Source: Sulfurimonas crateris
GTDB taxonomy: Bacteria; Campylobacterota; Campylobacteria; Campylobacterales; Sulfurimonadaceae
Length of the DNA: 64,000 nt
Assembly (NCBI RefSeq): GCF_005217605.1
Contig: NZ_SZPX01000001.1
Span: 124,001 to 188,000 of the forward strand
Reading direction: 5' to 3'
The notes under the pieces are model-generated. The model made no database searches and was not told where the DNA came from. It was given only the letters and a program-made list of their open reading frames with translations. Below are positions 63,065-64,000 of this stretch, piece by piece. How positions within the stretch are numbered: position 1 is the first letter of the stretch; the number at the start of each line of letters is the position of its first letter. A program made the position numbers and the translations under genes.

Positions 63065-64000
63065 ATGATACTAAGCATAGAGAGTTCATGTGACGACAGC
63101 GCGATAGCAATCACTGAGATAGCGACAAAGAAACTTCTTTTTCACAAGAAGATATCCCAAGAGCTTGAACACTCAGTTTACGGCGGTGTTGTTCCTGAGC
63201 TCGCAGCAAGACTTCACGCCGAAGCTCTGCCCAAGATCTTAGAGGAGTGCAGACCATATTTTGGCTCTCTTAAAGCTGTTGCAGTTACCTCTTCACCGGG
63301 GCTGACCGTGACTCTTGTCGAGGGTGTGACTATGGCAAAAGCTATCTCCATCGCATTGAACATTCCCATTATCGGGGTAAATCATCTTGTGGGGCATATC
63401 TACTCGCTCTTTATAGAGAAAGAGAGTGAGTTTCCTCTTACCGTTTTGCTGGTATCCGGCGGGCATACGCAGGTTATGGAAGTAAAAAGTTTAGAAGATA
63501 TAAAAACAGTTGCAAAGAGCATGGATGACAGCTTTGGAGAGAGTTTTGACAAAGTGGCAAAGATGATGAATCTGGGCTACCCCGGCGGACCTTTGATCCA
63601 AGAGCTTGCAAAAGGTGGAGATAGAAAAAAGTACAACTTTACCGTTCCGCTGCATCAATCTCCGCTTATAGCATTTTCATATTCAGGCTTGAAAAACTCG
63701 GTAAGACTTGCGGTTGAAAAAGCAGAAGAGAGTGACTACAGAGATATTGCCGCTTCTTTTGAGCGAGTGGCTGCGGCGCATATTATCCAGAAGCTAAAAA
63801 AGTATTTTAAAGAGGTGCCTCCAAAAAAATTTGCAATAGTCGGCGGAGCAAGCGCTAACCTCTACCTTCGCTCCCAGATAGAAGAGCTGCTAAAACCCCA
63901 TAAGGCGGATCTGCTTTTAAGTGAGTTAAAATATTGTTCGGACAATGCGGCAATGATAGGAAGAGTCGGGGTTGAGATGTATGAAAAAGGGTTGTTTAGT
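63065..64000 (+). CDS. tsaD: tRNA threonylcarbamoyladenosine transferase TsaD (3' end outside window)
   Basis: 312 residues are visible, and the frame runs off the window. It transfers the threonylcarbamoyl group to A37 of ANN-decoding tRNAs with TsaB and Tsa[17 protein letters not shown], the metal-binding [32 protein letters not shown] and [12 protein letters not shown]-type ([12 protein letters not shown]) motifs are typical. AAGGAG lies upstream of ATG 63065. Confidence 0.95.
   Translation, partial: MILSIESSCDDSAIAITEIATKKLLFHKKISQELEHSVYGGVVPELAARLHAEALPKILEECRPYFGSLKAVAVTSSPGLTVTLVEGVTMAKAISIALNIPIIGVNHLVGHIYSLFIEKESEFPLTVLLVSGGHTQVMEVKSLEDIKTVAKSMDDSFGESFDKVAKMMNLGYPGGPLIQELAKGGDRKKYNFTVPLHQSPLIAFSYSGLKNSVRLAVEKAEESDYRDIAASFERVAAAHIIQKLKKYFKEVPPKKFAIVGGASANLYLRSQIEELLKPHKADLLLSELKYCSDNAAMIGRVGVEMYEKGLFS

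Noticed and set aside
1-64000. tRNA, rRNA or CRISPR loci
   Set aside because: No cloverleaf with a GTTCRANYC arm, no rRNA sequence and no regularly spaced repeats were noticed in any intergenic stretch by eye; a dedicated scan could still find one.

Overview
This is one stretch of a densely coded, moderately AT-rich bacterial chromosome. The gene content and style point to the Campylobacterota (formerly Epsilonproteobacteria), most likely a Sulfurimonas-like sulfur oxidiser. The pointers are a SUV3-like RNA helicase, a CobT of the archaeal/epsilon type, sigma-54 promoters on flagellar-looking genes, a short cytoplasmic chemoreceptor with a CZB zinc domain, two multi-domain c-di-GMP proteins, and a scattered cobalamin assembly set. 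This is inference from gene families. I saw no rRNA, tRNA or CRISPR array.

Layout. 1-2 kb: the end of a P-type cation ATPase and an XRE/Fic toxin-antitoxin pair with a perfect 26-bp palindrome. 2-9.5 kb (minus): PEP synthase, an MFS transporter, a lipoprotein and the acetate pair pta-ackA. 9.7-15.4 kb (plus): a small secreted protein and a heavy-metal RND efflux operon. 15.5-18.3 kb: a SUV3-like helicase. 18.3-21.5 kb: two putative sigma-54-driven genes of flagellar style surrounding a Crp-family regulator and a periplasmic DsrE protein, the block being bounded by 58-bp direct repeats. 21.5-24.6 kb: small enzymes including a PhzF gene lacking its middle and a broken duplicate of a YjbR gene. 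24.9-28.7 kb: dinD, a class D beta-lactamase and a Na/phosphate symporter. 28.7-31.8 kb: a NIT-PAS-GGDEF-EAL protein.

The largest theme is cobalamin (minus strand, about 31.9-54.8 kb). One operon carries cobU-cobS-cobC with an AAA-like protein, an MscS channel and cobT. A lone cobQ follows further along. A long run reads btuB-btuF-btuD-btuC-ycaO, a Cys-rich protein, a small-molecule kinase, a CobD-type decarboxylase, a RhuM-family gene, cbiB, a second Cys-rich protein, phoH and an HD hydrolase. Together these could import corrinoids and perform side-chain attachment and nucleotide-loop assembly. No genes for corrin ring synthesis lie in this window. The kinase next to the decarboxylase and cbiB is a good candidate for supplying the phosphorylated amino acid for the aminopropanol (or ethanolamine) linker. 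Between these blocks sit a 44-residue secreted peptide gene with its own terminator, a MntA-HepT pair and a chemoreceptor gene split by a frameshift.

55.3-64 kb (plus): a PAS-GGDEF-EAL protein, an NFACT/RqcH-like protein, a small acidic protein, a block of three hairpins, cdsA, dxr, a very AT-rich restriction-modification cassette whose methyltransferase looks truncated, a chain of coupled tiny genes, and the start of tsaD, which runs off the window.
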